57,080 nucleotides of DNA. Origin: Nitrosomonas supralitoralis (GTDB taxonomy: Bacteria > Pseudomonadota > Gammaproteobacteria > Burkholderiales > Nitrosomonadaceae). Position 1 is the first letter of the stretch, and each line of letters begins with the position of its first letter. The notes beneath the pieces are model-generated. The model saw only the letters and a list, made by a program, of their open reading frames with translations, was not told where the DNA came from and did not search any database. The position numbers and the translations under genes were made by a program. Location of the stretch: NCBI RefSeq assembly GCF_003011925.2, contig NZ_PXXU01000021.1, positions 1 to 57,080 on the forward strand. Direction: 5' to 3'. Positions 47,476-57,080 of the stretch are shown here, piece by piece.

Positions 47476-48309
47476 TTATTTATCGAGTTCTTGCGTGGCA
47501 TTGTATATGGCAAGTGCTGCTTTACTTGCTTTGACATCATGCACACGCACAATTCTGGCACCTTTAACTGCAGCAAGCAAGGCTGCGGCAACACTCTCAT
47601 GCAGCCGCTGGCTCACATTGTTGCCAGTTATCGCACCGAGCATGGATTTGCGGGATAAGCCTGCTAATATTGGAATGCCTAAGGTAGTGAATTCATTAAG
47701 CTGATTAAGTAATGCAAGGTTATGCTGCAGTGTCTTGCCAAATCCAAAACCAGGATCGATAACCAATCGGTTTGATGCAATTCCTGCTGTATTCACTGCA
47801 TGGATTCGCTGTCGCAAAAAATCTTTTACCTCGGAAACGATATCTATGTATTGGGGATTGGCTTGCATGCTTTGTGGCGTGCCTTGCATATGCATTAGAC
47901 AAATTTGTACATGTTTATGCGGTGCTACAGCTTCCAGCGTTCCGGGATTACGCAATGCATTGACATCGTTAATCATGAAGGCACCTGCTTCAATTGCATG
48001 TTTCATCACCTCAGGCTTGGAGGTGTCTATGGAAATTGGAATGCCGGTATCAACGAGTGCTTCCAGCACAGGTAATACGCGATTCAATTCTTCATCTACA
48101 TTAACATATTGACTTCCGGGGCGCGTTGATTCTCCGCCAATATCAAGAATGTCGGCGCCTTCGTCAATGAGATCTCTTGCATGTGCAATAGCTCGTTGTG
48201 TTGACAAATAAAGTCCGCCATCTGAAAAGGAATCAGGGGTTACGTTAATAATACCCATTATCAATGGCTGGTTGGATGAAGCGATAAAGTCGTATGGAAA
48301 TGAATGCAC
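47476..48309 (-). CDS. folP: Dihydropteroate synthase
   Basis: TIM-barrel enzyme joining para-aminobenzoate to dihydropterin pyrophosphate in folate synthesis, the sulfonamide target. Seen: IMGIINVTPDSFSDGG, GADILDIGGESTRPGS, FMINDVNALR, DPGFGFGKT, GLSRKSM and RVHDVKAS. 277 residues. It lies between ftsH and the broken glmM, the normal locus. Confidence 0.96.
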   Translation of the reverse strand: MHSFPYDFIASSNQPLIMGIINVTPDSFSDGGLYLSTQRAIAHARDLIDEGADILDIGGESTRPGSQYVNVDEELNRVLPVLEALVDTGIPISIDTSKPEVMKHAIEAGAFMINDVNALRNPGTLEAVAPHKHVQICLMHMQGTPQSMQANPQYIDIVSEVKDFLRQRIHAVNTAGIASNRLVIDPGFGFGKTLQHNLALLNQLNEFTTLGIPILAGLSRKSMLGAITGNNVSQRLHESVAAALLAAVKGARIVRVHDVKASKAALAIYNATQELDK

Positions 48310-48331
48310 AGTACAAAAAATTTAAGCAAGC

Positions 48332-48371
48332 AAAAACGGGATACAATTTTAAAGAATCGTATCCCGTTTTT
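48332..48371. terminator. Bidirectional-looking terminator between ftsH and folP
   Basis: AAAAACGGGATAC (48332-48344) and GTATCCCGTTTTT (48359-48371) form a perfect 13-bp stem with a 14-nt loop, and on each strand the second arm ends in a T-run. For leftward transcription it ends ftsH 23 bp after its stop, so folP would need its own promoter or readthrough. Confidence 0.85.
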
Positions 48372-48393
48372 AAGTTATCAATGATTAATCAGC

Positions 48394-50304
48394 TTATTTG
48401 GCAACCTCTTGTGGTGCTGAAGAGTCGCTTTGTTCTTCTTCAGTTTCTGTTGTTGAAGACTCATCGCTTGCGCTTGAAGATATGATTTGTGGGGGTTTGG
48501 GTGGGCGTGGCGGACGACCATCCATAATATCCTTAATCTGGTCGCTATCAATCGTTTCCCATTCCAGCAAAGCCTTAGTCATGGCTTCGATTTTGTCTTT
48601 ATTTGCTTCAATGAGTTTGCGTGCAATTGCATATTGCTCGTCGACTATGCGGCGAACTTCTGCATCAACTTTTTGCATGGTTGCCTCACTCATATTTTTA
48701 TGAGTGGTTACTGAGCGACCAAGAAATACCTCGCCTTCGTTTTCACCATAAACCATTGGGCCAAGTTTGTCAGACATCCCCCACTGGGTTACCATTTGTC
48801 GTGCTAAATCCGTGGCGCGTTCAAAATCATTAGATGCGCCAGTAGTCATTTGTTTCATAAAAACTTCTTCAGCTATACGCCCCCCGAACATTACCGCAAT
48901 TCTTTGTAGTATTTCTTCACGTTCCATACTGAAACGATCTTCTGTGGGCAATTGCATAGTCACGCCTAGGGCACGACCTCGAGGAATGATTGTTACTTTA
49001 TGGACTGGATCAGTTTTTGGGAGCAACTGAGCGACTACGGCGTGCCCTGATTCATGATAAGCAGTATTTCTACGCTCATGCTCAGGCATAACCATTGATC
49101 GCCTCTCTGCACCCATGAAAATTTTGTCTTTAGCACGTTCAAAATCATCCATGTCCACCAAGCGTTTGTTGCTACGAGCCGCAAATAATGCCGCCTCGTT
49201 AACCAAGTTGGCCAGATCGGCACCTGACATACCAGGTGTGCCGCGCGCAAGAATATCCGCTTTTACATCAGGCGATAAAGGTACTTTGCGCATATGTACA
49301 TGAAGAATTTGTTCGCGCCCACGTATGTCAGGTAATGGTACCGTTACTTGACGATCAAAGCGACCGGGGCGTAACAACGCTGGATCCAAAACATCAGGGC
49401 GATTGGTTGCGGCGATCACAATTACACCCATGGCACCTTCAAAACCATCCATTTCTACCAGTAACTGATTAAGTGTTTGTTCTCGTTCATCGTTGCCACC
49501 GCCAAGGCCGGCGCCACGTTGACGGCCTACTGCATCAATTTCATCGATAAAAATGATGCAGGGCGCATGTTTTTTTGCTTGTTCAAACATATCTCGAACC
49601 CTGGATGCACCTACACCAACAAACATTTCGACGAAATCTGAGCCGGAAATACTAAAGAAGGGTACTTGAGCTTCGCCAGCAATCGCCCGAGCAAGCAACG
49701 TTTTCCCTGTTCCCGGACTACCTACCATCAAAACCCCGCGCGGGATGCGTCCACCTAATTTCTGGAATTTTGTAGGGTCTCGCAGAAATTCAACCAGTTC
49801 AGCAACTTCCTCTTTGGCTTCCTCGCAACCGGCAACATCATTAAAGGTTACCGTGTTGGCTGATTTGTCGAGCATGCGTGCTTTACTTTTACCAAATGAG
49901 AACGCGCCACCATTGCGTCCGCCACCCTGCATTTGACGCATGAAAAAAATCCATACGCCAATCAGCAGAAGCATAGGGAACCATGAAATGAAAATACTCA
50001 TCAGCATGGACGGTTCTTCTTCAGGTTTTGCTTCAACGATAACACCAGCTTTCAATAAATCGCTAACCATCCAAGGATCAGATGGTGCATATGTTGTGAA
50101 GCGCCGGCCATCAGACTTCGTGCCTTTAAGTGTTCGTCCTTCAATAACAACTTTGGCGATTCTGCCCTGATTCAATTCAGTGATGAATTGAGAGTATTCC
50201 ATAGGTACTTGCGCTGGTTGACGAACGCTGAATTGATTAAATACAGTCATCAACACTAGTGCAATTACCAGCCAAATGGCCATGTTTTTAATTAAGTTAT
50301 TCAA
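48394..50304 (-). CDS. ftsH: ATP-dependent zinc metalloprotease FtsH
   Basis: Membrane-bound AAA protease that degrades unstable membrane and regulatory proteins. 636 residues: two transmembrane helices (about 5-25 and 100-120), AAA domain with Walker [19 protein letters not shown], Walker [12 protein letters not shown], the [23 protein letters not shown], and the zinc motif HESGH. A proline-rich tail ([10 protein letters not shown]) and an acidic Ser/Glu C-terminus follow. Confidence 0.97.
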   Translation of the reverse strand: MNNLIKNMAIWLVIALVLMTVFNQFSVRQPAQVPMEYSQFITELNQGRIAKVVIEGRTLKGTKSDGRRFTTYAPSDPWMVSDLLKAGVIVEAKPEEEPSMLMSIFISWFPMLLLIGVWIFFMRQMQGGGRNGGAFSFGKSKARMLDKSANTVTFNDVAGCEEAKEEVAELVEFLRDPTKFQKLGGRIPRGVLMVGSPGTGKTLLARAIAGEAQVPFFSISGSDFVEMFVGVGASRVRDMFEQAKKHAPCIIFIDEIDAVGRQRGAGLGGGNDEREQTLNQLLVEMDGFEGAMGVIVIAATNRPDVLDPALLRPGRFDRQVTVPLPDIRGREQILHVHMRKVPLSPDVKADILARGTPGMSGADLANLVNEAALFAARSNKRLVDMDDFERAKDKIFMGAERRSMVMPEHERRNTAYHESGHAVVAQLLPKTDPVHKVTIIPRGRALGVTMQLPTEDRFSMEREEILQRIAVMFGGRIAEEVFMKQMTTGASNDFERATDLARQMVTQWGMSDKLGPMVYGENEGEVFLGRSVTTHKNMSEATMQKVDAEVRRIVDEQYAIARKLIEANKDKIEAMTKALLEWETIDSDQIKDIMDGRPPRPPKPPQIISSSASDESSTTETEEEQSDSSAPQEVAK

Positions 50305-50353
50305 AATAGCTCCTCGATTTGCACCTAAAAATCATTGATAAATCATTTTAACT

Positions 50354-50379
50354 CTATTCTGTTTAATATAACAGAATAG
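50354..50379. repeat. Perfect 10-bp inverted repeat between rlmE and ftsH
   Basis: CTATTCTGTT-TAATAT-AACAGAATAG is an exact palindrome 50 bp upstream of ftsH and 98 bp downstream of rlmE. In the leftward direction it is followed by AGTTAAAA, a poor T-run, so it may be a weak rlmE terminator or an operator for ftsH. Confidence 0.5.
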
Positions 50380-50476
50380 TTCGTTTTTAATAAATGTACT
50401 ATAAAACTCTCATTCTGCTATTAATTTATACTGTAATCACTGAACAGATCCATTCACTCATGAACAACTGCAATAA

Positions 50477-51097
50477 TTACTTTTTTCCTAATCCTAATAA
50501 ATATAATTCATTGCTTCGATCGCGCGATGCCTTGGGTTTTCGTATTATCACTTTTTTAAATCCAGCACGCATATCGAAAAGAAATTGATCAAAATCCCTG
50601 CCTTGAAAAGCTTTGACTAGAAAATTTCCACCATAGTTCAGTTGCTCCATTGAGAAAGCCAGCGCTAGTTCTGCTAAATTCATACTTCTGGCTTGGTCGC
50701 TGATAACGATTCCACTCATGTTTGGCGCCATATCTGAAATGACAAGATCAGGTTGATGATCTCTCAAATATCTTTTTAATTCAGCTACAGCATATTCTTC
50801 TCTAAAATCACCTTGAATAAATTCTACATTTGGCAATGGTGCCATTTCAAGAATATCTAACGCTATAACTTTGCCATTGTGGCCTACTTTGTGACTGGCT
50901 ACTTGAGACCAGCTGCCGGGTGCTGCGCCTAAATCAACGACAATCAGTCCTGATTTTAGTATGTGCTCTCTTTCGGCAATTTCAAGCAATTTATACGCAG
51001 CACGTGAACGATAACCTTCTTTTCTTGCTTGTTTGACAAAAAAATCATTGACATGCTCTTTCATCCAAGCTTTGCTGGTTTTAGCCCGTTTCATCAA
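50477..51097 (-). CDS. rlmE: 23S rRNA (uridine-2'-O)-methyltransferase RlmE
   Basis: Methylates U2552 in the 23S A-loop late in 50S assembly. 206 residues: RSRAAYKLLEI with the catalytic Lys, SAM motif VVDLGAAPGSWSQVA, the Asp in VISDMAPNMSG, and FLVKAFQG with the second Lys. Paired upstream of ftsH as in E. coli (rlmE-ftsH) and divergent from yhbY. Confidence 0.96.
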   Translation of the reverse strand: MMKRAKTSKAWMKEHVNDFFVKQARKEGYRSRAAYKLLEIAEREHILKSGLIVVDLGAAPGSWSQVASHKVGHNGKVIALDILEMAPLPNVEFIQGDFREEYAVAELKRYLRDHQPDLVISDMAPNMSGIVISDQARSMNLAELALAFSMEQLNYGGNFLVKAFQGRDFDQFLFDMRAGFKKVIIRKPKASRDRSNELYLLGLGKK

Positions 51098-51124
51098 GTA
51101 GAATAATGCGTTTGAAGAGAATTT

Positions 51125-51478
51125 ATGTTAACACTAACTATAGCTCATCGGCGTGAATTAAAGGCACAAGCGCATGCGTTAAATCCGGTTGTGATGATTG
51201 GAAAGTCCGGATTATCTTCTAGCGTTATTGAAGAATTGAATCGTGGACTTTCAAGCCATGAATTGATCAAGATTAAAGTGCAGATAGATGATCGGATCGC
51301 CAGAAATGAGCTGTTTGAGCAGATATGCCAGCAGTTAAACGCTGCGCCTGTGCAGCATATAGGCAAGATTTTTGTTATTTATCGACCCAAACCAGAAGAG
51401 GCTGACAAAAAGGTTGTGCAGGCATCGAAAAAGAAGACAAGTGGCCCTTTCCGCACCAAGCGGAGTTTTCAGAACTGA
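51125..51478 (+). CDS. yhbY: YhbY-type CRM-domain RNA-binding protein
   Basis: A 117-residue protein with one CRM domain (HRRELKAQAHALNPVVMIGKSGLS, then LSSHELIKIKV). It contains the GxxG-type MIGKSG loop and is associated with pre-50S particles. A Lys-rich tail extends the C-terminus. It lies back-to-back with rlmE, only 27 bp apart, so the promoters must overlap. Confidence 0.92.
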   Translation: MLTLTIAHRRELKAQAHALNPVVMIGKSGLSSSVIEELNRGLSSHELIKIKVQIDDRIARNELFEQICQQLNAAPVQHIGKIFVIYRPKPEEADKKVVQASKKKTSGPFRTKRSFQN

Positions 51479-51492
51479 ATCCAAACCAATAT

Positions 51493-51969
51493 TTAGATAT
51501 ACTTGACATTCAATATTTCGTACTCGCGTATGCCGCTAGGTGCATGGACTTCTGCAATATCTCCTGCATACTTACCAATCAGTGCACGTGAAATGGGAGA
51601 GCTGATGGAAATTTTTCCATCTTTAATGTCGGCTTCATCATCCCCTACAATTTGATAAGTGACAACTTCGCTGCTTTGTAAATCTTCCAATTCAACGGTA
51701 GCTCCAAAAACACAAGCACCGTCTGCATTAATGAGAGTTGGGTTGATGATTTGTGCACTCGAGAGCTTACTTTCAAGTTCGGCGATACGTCCTTCAATAA
51801 ATCCTTGTTTTTCCTTGGCGGCATCATATTCGGCATTTTCTGAAAGATCGCCGTGAGCACGTGCCTCAGCAATAGCTGCAATGACGGCAGGACGATGTAC
51901 TGTTTTCATCTCATGCAATTCTTTACGCAATGCTTCTGCTCCAGTCACGGTTAACGGGATAGTACTCAT
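51493..51969 (-). CDS. greA: Transcription elongation factor GreA
   Basis: Rescues backtracked RNA polymerase by stimulating transcript cleavage. I chose ATG 51969 ([19 protein letters not shown] upstream), giving 158 residues, the same length as E. coli GreA. The N-terminal coiled coil holds the acidic tip [14 protein letters not shown]; the C-terminal FKBP-like domain follows ([14 protein letters not shown]). Confidence 0.95.
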   Translation of the reverse strand: MSTIPLTVTGAEALRKELHEMKTVHRPAVIAAIAEARAHGDLSENAEYDAAKEKQGFIEGRIAELESKLSSAQIINPTLINADGACVFGATVELEDLQSSEVVTYQIVGDDEADIKDGKISISSPISRALIGKYAGDIAEVHAPSGIREYEILNVKYI

Positions 51970-52029
51970 GATAATTTTTTGCCTTTCATTTTTATTCTGT
52001 ATCAAAAATCAGATAGAGTTCAATTCTAT

Positions 52030-55000
52030 CTATGTTTTTAGTTCTCTATGTAATTTCTGCAATTTATAAACCTGCAATTCACGTTTATTGGTGATACCCA
52101 CACAGGCAGCGCGCGCACCGGCTAAAGTTGTATAGTAAGTAACTTTCGCTTGAAGCGCAGCATGGCGAATTGAATAGGAGTCTCGTATTGCACTACGTTG
52201 ATTTTTTACGGTGTTAATGATTAAGCTGATTTCACCATTTTTAATCATGTCAACAATATGTGGCCGACCCTCAGCTACCTTATTGATGATAATAACCTCT
52301 ATCCCAGCTTCTGTGATAGCAGCTGCAGTTCCCCGTGTAGCATAAAGGGTGAAGCCCAGTTCTGCAAGACTGCGTGCGATTTCGACTGCATGCAATTTAT
52401 CTGATCGCCGCACACTAATAAAGATTTTACCAGAAGTCGGCAAGCGAACATCGGTTGCCAATTGAGATTTAACAAAAGCTTCCGCAAAAGTAGAACCCAT
52501 TCCCATAACTTCTCCGGTAGATTTCATTTCCGGACCTAATATCGTATCAACACCAGGGAGTTTTATAAAGGGGAAAACAGCTTCTTTGACAGAATAATAT
52601 TCTGGAATCACTTCTTCGGTAACGTCCTGCTCAATCAAGGATCTTCCTGTCATGCAGCGTGCCGAAATTTTGGCTAGTTGAAGGCCGGTAGCCTTGGAGA
52701 TAAAAGGTACAGTGCGAGAGGCCCTCGGATTGACTTCAAGAACATAAACTGTATCGTCTTGAATAGCAAACTGTACATTCATCAGTCCGATGACATTCAG
52801 AGCACGCGCCATTTCGGCAGTTTGCCGACGTAACTCATCCAGTATCTCAGGCTGCAAGTTAAAGGTTGGCAGCGAGCATGCAGAATCACCGGAATGTACG
52901 CCCGCTTGCTCAATATGTTCCATGATGCCGCCAATCAGAACAGTTTCTCCATCGTAGATGGCATCGACATCAACTTCGGTAGCATGGGTGAGAAAATGAT
53001 CCAACAATACCGGGGAATCATTGGATACCTTGACAGCTTCACGCATGTATCGTTCCAGATCAGCTCTTTCATGTACTATTTCCATAGCGCGTCCGCCCAA
53101 TACATAACTGGGTCGTACCACCAGCGGGTAACCAATTTCTTCTGCAGCAATCAAGGCGGCCTCAGGATTGCGCACAGTGCGGTTGGGCGGTTGAATTAAA
53201 CCTAACTGTTGCAGCATTTTCTGAAAGCGTTCACGATCTTCAGCGCAATCGATCATATCTGGGCTGGTGCCAATAATCGGTACACCATTGGCTTCCAGGT
53301 CGCGCGCGAGTTTAAGGGGTGTTTGTCCGCCATATTGCACAATCACGCCATCAGGTTTCTCCACGGCGACGATTTCTAGCACATCTTCTAATGTCAATGG
53401 CTCAAAATATAATCGATCGGATGTGTCATAATCGGTTGAGACAGTTTCAGGATTGCAGTTAACCATGATAGTTTCAAAACCGTCTTCTCGTAACGCCAGG
53501 GCGGCGTGAACGCAACAATAATCAAATTCGATTCCCTGGCCGATACGATTTGGGCCACCACCCAAGACCATAATTTTCTTTTTGTTCGTGGGAGAAGATT
53601 CACATTCATCCTCGTAGGTCGAATACATATAGGCTGTGCTGGTAGCGAACTCGGCCGCGCAGGTGTCAACGCGTTTGTAGACTGGACGCAAGTCAAATTG
53701 ATGTCGGTATTTACGAACTTCAGTTTGACCAGTACGGAGTAGTTTGGCCAAGCGCCGATCGGAAAAACCGCTGCGCTTTAACTTGCGCAATGCTTGTTTA
53801 TCCAGCCCTTCTAGCTTGAGCCTCGTTAATGCTTGTTCTTGTCTAATCAGATCTTCGATTTGCGCCAGAAACCAAGTATCAATATGCGTTAGCTGATGGA
53901 TTTCTTCAAGCGAAAGATTGCAGCGGAAAGCATCGGCGACATACCAGATCCGCTCTGGACCAGGGTTGGCAAGTTCAGTTTGGATGGTTTCCAGGTTATC
54001 GGTTTTTTCATCCAGTCCATCTACACCGGTTTCCAGTCCACGTAAGGCTTTTTGCAGAGATTCCTGGAACGTGCGACCGATTGCCATGACTTCGCCGACG
54101 GATTTCATTTGTGTCGTTAGACGATCATTGGTTTGTGGAAATTTTTCAAAAGCAAAGCGCGGTACTTTGGTAACAACATAATCAATCGTCGGTTCAAACG
54201 AGGCTGGTGTAATTCCGCCGGTAATGTCATTGCCCAGCTCGTTCAGGGTATAACCAACCGCAAGCTTAGCTGCAATTTTGGCAATCGGGAACCCGGTTGC
54301 TTTAGAAGCTAAGGCAGAAGAACGTGAAACACGCGGATTCATTTCAATCACAAACATGCGGCCGTTGTCAGGATTGATTGCAAATTGTACATTGGAGCCG
54401 CCTGTTTCGACGCCGATTTCACGGAGCACGGCAATCGAAGCATTGCGCATCAGTTGATACTCTTTGTCCGTCAACGTTTGTGCGGGCGCAACCGTGATGG
54501 AATCACCGGTATGCACGCCCATCGGATCGATGTTTTCGATCGAGCAGACAATAATGCAATTGTCGTTTTTATCCCGTACGACTTCCATTTCGAATTCTTT
54601 CCAACCGATTACGGACTCTTCGATCAACAATTCTTTGGTGGGAGAAGTTTTCAATCCACGTTCGCAAATATCGAGAAATTCTTCGCGATTGTAAGCAATG
54701 CCGCCGCCGCTGCCTCCCATGGTAAAAGATGGACGGATAATCACTGGATAGCCCAGCATGGCTTGAACTTGCAACGCTTCTTCCATACTGTGTGCTACTG
54801 CAGACCGGGCGGAGTCTAAGCCGATGCGCGTCATGGCTTGCTTGAATTTTTCGCGATCTTCCGCCATATCAATTGCTTCACGCGAAGCGCCAATGAGTTC
54901 GACACCATATTTTTCCAATACGCCGTGCTTGACCAAATCCAGTGCACAATTCAACGCAGTTTGACCACCCATGGTAGGTAGCAAAGCTTCTGGCCGCTCA

Positions 55001-55239
55001 ATCGCAATGATTTTTTCGATCATGGTCCAGGTAATCGGCTCGATATAGGTTGCGTCCGCCATTTCCGGATCAGTCATGATGGTGGCAGGATTGGAATTTA
55101 CCAGAATGATGCGATAACCTTCTTCTCGCAGAGCCTTGCATGCTTGCACGCCAGAATAATCAAACTCGCAGGCTTGACCGATAACGATGGGGCCGGCACC
55201 GATGATAAGTATGGATTGAATGTCGGAACGTTTAGGCAT
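52030..55239 (-). CDS. carB: Carbamoyl-phosphate synthase large subunit
   Basis: Makes carbamoyl phosphate from bicarbonate, ammonia and two ATP for arginine and pyrimidine synthesis. The 1069 residues contain two homologous ATP-grasp halves (first with [21 protein letters not shown], second with [19 protein letters not shown]), a connecting oligomerisation domain, and a C-terminal MGS-like allosteric domain (about 935 onward). It starts 28 bp after carA. Confidence 0.97.
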   Translation of the reverse strand: MPKRSDIQSILIIGAGPIVIGQACEFDYSGVQACKALREEGYRIILVNSNPATIMTDPEMADATYIEPITWTMIEKIIAIERPEALLPTMGGQTALNCALDLVKHGVLEKYGVELIGASREAIDMAEDREKFKQAMTRIGLDSARSAVAHSMEEALQVQAMLGYPVIIRPSFTMGGSGGGIAYNREEFLDICERGLKTSPTKELLIEESVIGWKEFEMEVVRDKNDNCIIVCSIENIDPMGVHTGDSITVAPAQTLTDKEYQLMRNASIAVLREIGVETGGSNVQFAINPDNGRMFVIEMNPRVSRSSALASKATGFPIAKIAAKLAVGYTLNELGNDITGGITPASFEPTIDYVVTKVPRFAFEKFPQTNDRLTTQMKSVGEVMAIGRTFQESLQKALRGLETGVDGLDEKTDNLETIQTELANPGPERIWYVADAFRCNLSLEEIHQLTHIDTWFLAQIEDLIRQEQALTRLKLEGLDKQALRKLKRSGFSDRRLAKLLRTGQTEVRKYRHQFDLRPVYKRVDTCAAEFATSTAYMYSTYEDECESSPTNKKKIMVLGGGPNRIGQGIEFDYCCVHAALALREDGFETIMVNCNPETVSTDYDTSDRLYFEPLTLEDVLEIVAVEKPDGVIVQYGGQTPLKLARDLEANGVPIIGTSPDMIDCAEDRERFQKMLQQLGLIQPPNRTVRNPEAALIAAEEIGYPLVVRPSYVLGGRAMEIVHERADLERYMREAVKVSNDSPVLLDHFLTHATEVDVDAIYDGETVLIGGIMEHIEQAGVHSGDSACSLPTFNLQPEILDELRRQTAEMARALNVIGLMNVQFAIQDDTVYVLEVNPRASRTVPFISKATGLQLAKISARCMTGRSLIEQDVTEEVIPEYYSVKEAVFPFIKLPGVDTILGPEMKSTGEVMGMGSTFAEAFVKSQLATDVRLPTSGKIFISVRRSDKLHAVEIARSLAELGFTLYATRGTAAAITEAGIEVIIINKVAEGRPHIVDMIKNGEISLIINTVKNQRSAIRDSYSIRHAALQAKVTYYTTLAGARAACVGITNKRELQVYKLQKLHRELKT

Positions 55240-55267
55240 ACATTTTTAATGTGGCATCATGCGGTGG

Positions 55268-56443
55268 TTATTGAGAATTATTTTTATAACGTTGTATCAT
55301 GTTGATGAATTTATCAAACAGATAATCAGCTTCGTGTGGACCTGGGCTGGCTTCCGGGTGTCCTTGAAAACAAAACGCCGGCTTGTCAGTTAATTCGAAA
55401 CCCTGCAGACTCCCATCGAACAGTGATACATGCGTGATACGAGCTGTGGCTGGCAATGTATCGGCGTCGACTGCAAACCCATGGTTCTGACTGGTAATGA
55501 AAACTTTTCCGCTGGCCACATCCTGCACCGGATGATTGGCGCCATGATGGCCAAATTTCATTTTGATGGTGTGCGCGCCGCTAGCCAATCCCAATAATTG
55601 GTGGCCCAAGCAGATACCGAATAGCGGTATATTGCTGTTCAGCAGTGATTGGGTTGCAGAAATGGCGTAATCACAGGATTCAGGATCCCCAGGGCCGTTA
55701 GAAAGAAATACTCCATCCGGCCGCCTTGCCAAAATCTCATCGGCCGATGTTTGTGCCGGAAAAACTGTCACTCTGCAGCCACGTTGCGCCAGTTTGCGCA
55801 AAATTGTACGTTTAATGCCAAAATCATAAGCCGCGACGTTAAACTTGAAACTTTCTGGAGCCTGATAACCGGACTCCAATGACCACTCTCCCTCCGTCCA
55901 GGTATACGATTGCCGACAACTGACAACTTTGGCGAGATCCATTCCGGTCAATCCGGGAAACCCTCGGGCGGTTTGTAATGCTTTTTCCTCATCGACATCC
56001 CCCGCCATGATGCAGCCGGATTGCGCACCCTTTTCACGCAAAATGCGCGTCAACTTTCGAGTATCGATTTCAGCGATGGCGACGACTTTTTGTTCCTGGA
56101 GAAACTCAGGTAAGGTGTGGGTTTTGCGGAAATTACTTGCCATCAACGGAAGATCGCGGATTACCAAACCCGCCACATGTACTTTGTTGATATTACCGGA
56201 TTCGAAATCTTCCGGATTGATTCCAGTGTTACCGATATGCGGATACGTTAATGTGATGATTTGTTGACAATAAGACGGATCAGTCAATATTTCCTGATAA
56301 CCGGTCATTGCGGTATTGAAAGCAACTTCTCCTGTTTTTATGCCGTCAACGCCAATAGACACGCCCCGAAAAATTGTTCCATCAGCGAGTGCGAGGATGG
56401 CATGCGGTCGTTGTGACACAAAAAACTCCTTGGAAGCTGACAA
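55268..56443 (-). CDS. carA: Carbamoyl-phosphate synthase small subunit
   Basis: Glutamine amidotransferase subunit that feeds ammonia to CarB. 391 residues. The N-terminal domain has [13 protein letters not shown]; the C-terminal class I GATase has the catalytic Cys in [13 protein letters not shown] and the His-x-Glu in [17 protein letters not shown] lies just upstream of the ATG. The first gene of carAB. Confidence 0.97.
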   Translation of the reverse strand: MSASKEFFVSQRPHAILALADGTIFRGVSIGVDGIKTGEVAFNTAMTGYQEILTDPSYCQQIITLTYPHIGNTGINPEDFESGNINKVHVAGLVIRDLPLMASNFRKTHTLPEFLQEQKVVAIAEIDTRKLTRILREKGAQSGCIMAGDVDEEKALQTARGFPGLTGMDLAKVVSCRQSYTWTEGEWSLESGYQAPESFKFNVAAYDFGIKRTILRKLAQRGCRVTVFPAQTSADEILARRPDGVFLSNGPGDPESCDYAISATQSLLNSNIPLFGICLGHQLLGLASGAHTIKMKFGHHGANHPVQDVASGKVFITSQNHGFAVDADTLPATARITHVSLFDGSLQGFELTDKPAFCFQGHPEASPGPHEADYLFDKFINMIQRYKNNSQ

Positions 56444-56501
56444 AATCTAGAAAATAGAACCGAGGCTTACTCTATTCAATGCCTTGGTCATTGAAGATCG
56501 A

Positions 56502-56530
56502 ATTATACGTGAAAAAGGTTTATTTTTCTA
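56502..56530 (-). promoter_or_regulatory. Putative carAB promoter
   Basis: On the minus strand, TAGAAA (56530-56525), a 17-bp spacer, then a perfect TATAAT (56507-56502). The -35 is weak (four of six). Transcription would start near 56495, about 52 nt before carA. No arginine or pyrimidine operator was recognised. Confidence 0.5.
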
Positions 56531-57029
56531 TTTGTGGTTATAAGCGAGTTGTTGGCGCCACGCGCTTGTTTTCTGGTTATCTATTACTGGCGTTATTGTG
56601 GTATTTAAGTTTTTTGCCGCGAAGTGAGTTTTGCCTGTGTGTTGAATTTCTGGATTGATCTCTATGCTTCTATATTCAATCCATTTTATAAGGACGTTTG
56701 GCGTATTTTATGTAAATTACAAGATTTAACTCCAATATAAGATCATTTAAATCGTGACCAATACCACAAACCCAAAACTTAACATTTTTTGAGCTTAGAG
56801 GTTTTGTTAGTGAACCCAGTCCTTTTTTACATCAAACACATCTAGAAGAATAAGAAGACCATTTCTTCTCATCCTGATCTTTACTTGATACTGAATAATT
56901 GAGAAAACAAATTTCTAAATGTTTTCACTACTGTCCCGTTAACATCTAATTGAGAGGCGGCCTGATTTGCCCTGAATTGGTATAATAAGTTTTCTCATAA
57001 CTTGTTGAACCAGCATAGGAAACCAGGTC
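56531..57029. other. Gene-free region between carA and the IS4-type element
   Basis: About 500 bp without a credible gene. The left end of the insertion sequence should lie in the last 100-150 bp, but its terminal repeat cannot be fixed because the right end is outside the window. Confidence 0.5.
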
Positions 57030-57080
57030 ATGTCACATTATAATACGATCTTTTCACAAATACTAAAATTTGTACCGAGA
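57030..57080 (+). mobile_element. Start of an IS4-type transposase gene (DUF4372), cut by window end
   Basis: The 17 codons visible read MSHYNTIFSQILKFVPR, the characteristic opening of IS4-family transposases with an N-terminal DUF4372 domain. AGGA lies about 9 nt upstream of ATG 57030. Whether the gene is intact cannot be seen. Confidence 0.75.

Overview
The window is a low-GC (roughly 40 percent by eye) stretch of betaproteobacterial chromosome, most likely from an ammonia oxidiser of the Nitrosomonadaceae (Nitrosomonas type). The reasons are a SmbP-like His-rich periplasmic protein (first described in Nitrosomonas europaea), the betaproteobacterial order thrS-infC-rpmI-rplT-pheS-pheT-ihfA-merR-tRNA-Pro, and the lptC-lptA-lptB-rpoN-hpf-ptsN-hprK block. 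The genus is inferred from gene content, not from a search.

Layout. 1-8.7 kb: a small membrane protein, then the translation cluster (ThrRS, IF3, L35, L20, PheRS alpha and beta), IHF alpha, a MerR-type regulator and tRNA-Pro(GGG). 8.7-11.3 kb: surE-pcm-nlpD, without a following rpoS. 11.3-16.2 kb, minus strand: SmbP-like protein, CbbY-like phosphatase, Sua5/TsaC, cardiolipin synthase ClsB and quinolinate synthase NadA. 16.4-22.3 kb, plus strand: LPS transport (LptC, LptA, LptB), sigma-54, HPF, PTS-Ntr (PtsN, HprK) and UbiX. 22.4-24.4 kb, minus strand: 5-formyl-THF cyclo-ligase, MutY and a Rof-like Rho inhibitor. 24.4-35.5 kb is the accessory part: a 1 kb non-coding stretch with a near-consensus promoter, an unusual tandem-receiver LuxR-type regulator, YnfA, a glycosyltransferase with an SDR protein, a complete type I secretion system without a visible substrate, a DUF5658-like membrane protein, and a non-coding region with strong hairpins and a 144-bp MITE-like element. 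35.5-45.1 kb: bamC-dapA, clpB with a sigma-32 promoter, an IS5-type remnant, a GltB-like FMN protein, nadC and cysG. 45.2-50.3 kb: pstS with a Pho-box promoter, a heavily degraded glmM pseudogene, a second 144-bp MITE-like element, folP and ftsH. 50.5-57.1 kb: rlmE, yhbY, greA, carB, carA, and the first codons of an IS4-type transposase running off the window.

How the genes work together. Most of the window is housekeeping: translation, envelope biogenesis (Lpt, BamC, ClsB, NlpD), NAD synthesis (NadA, NadC), siroheme, pyrimidine/arginine precursor synthesis (CarAB) and proteostasis (ClpB, FtsH).

The strongest points for a second look are: (1) the response regulator at 25436-26602, whose two receiver domains are degenerate in complementary ways; (2) the broken glmM in its usual ftsH-folP-glmM locus, beside a MITE-like insertion; (3) the probable AUA start codon of infC and a candidate L20-type leader before rpmI; (4) the Pho-box promoter with an 11-bp inverted repeat before an isolated pstS; (5) the substrate-less type I secretion operon. 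I saw no CRISPR array, prophage or obvious defence system.
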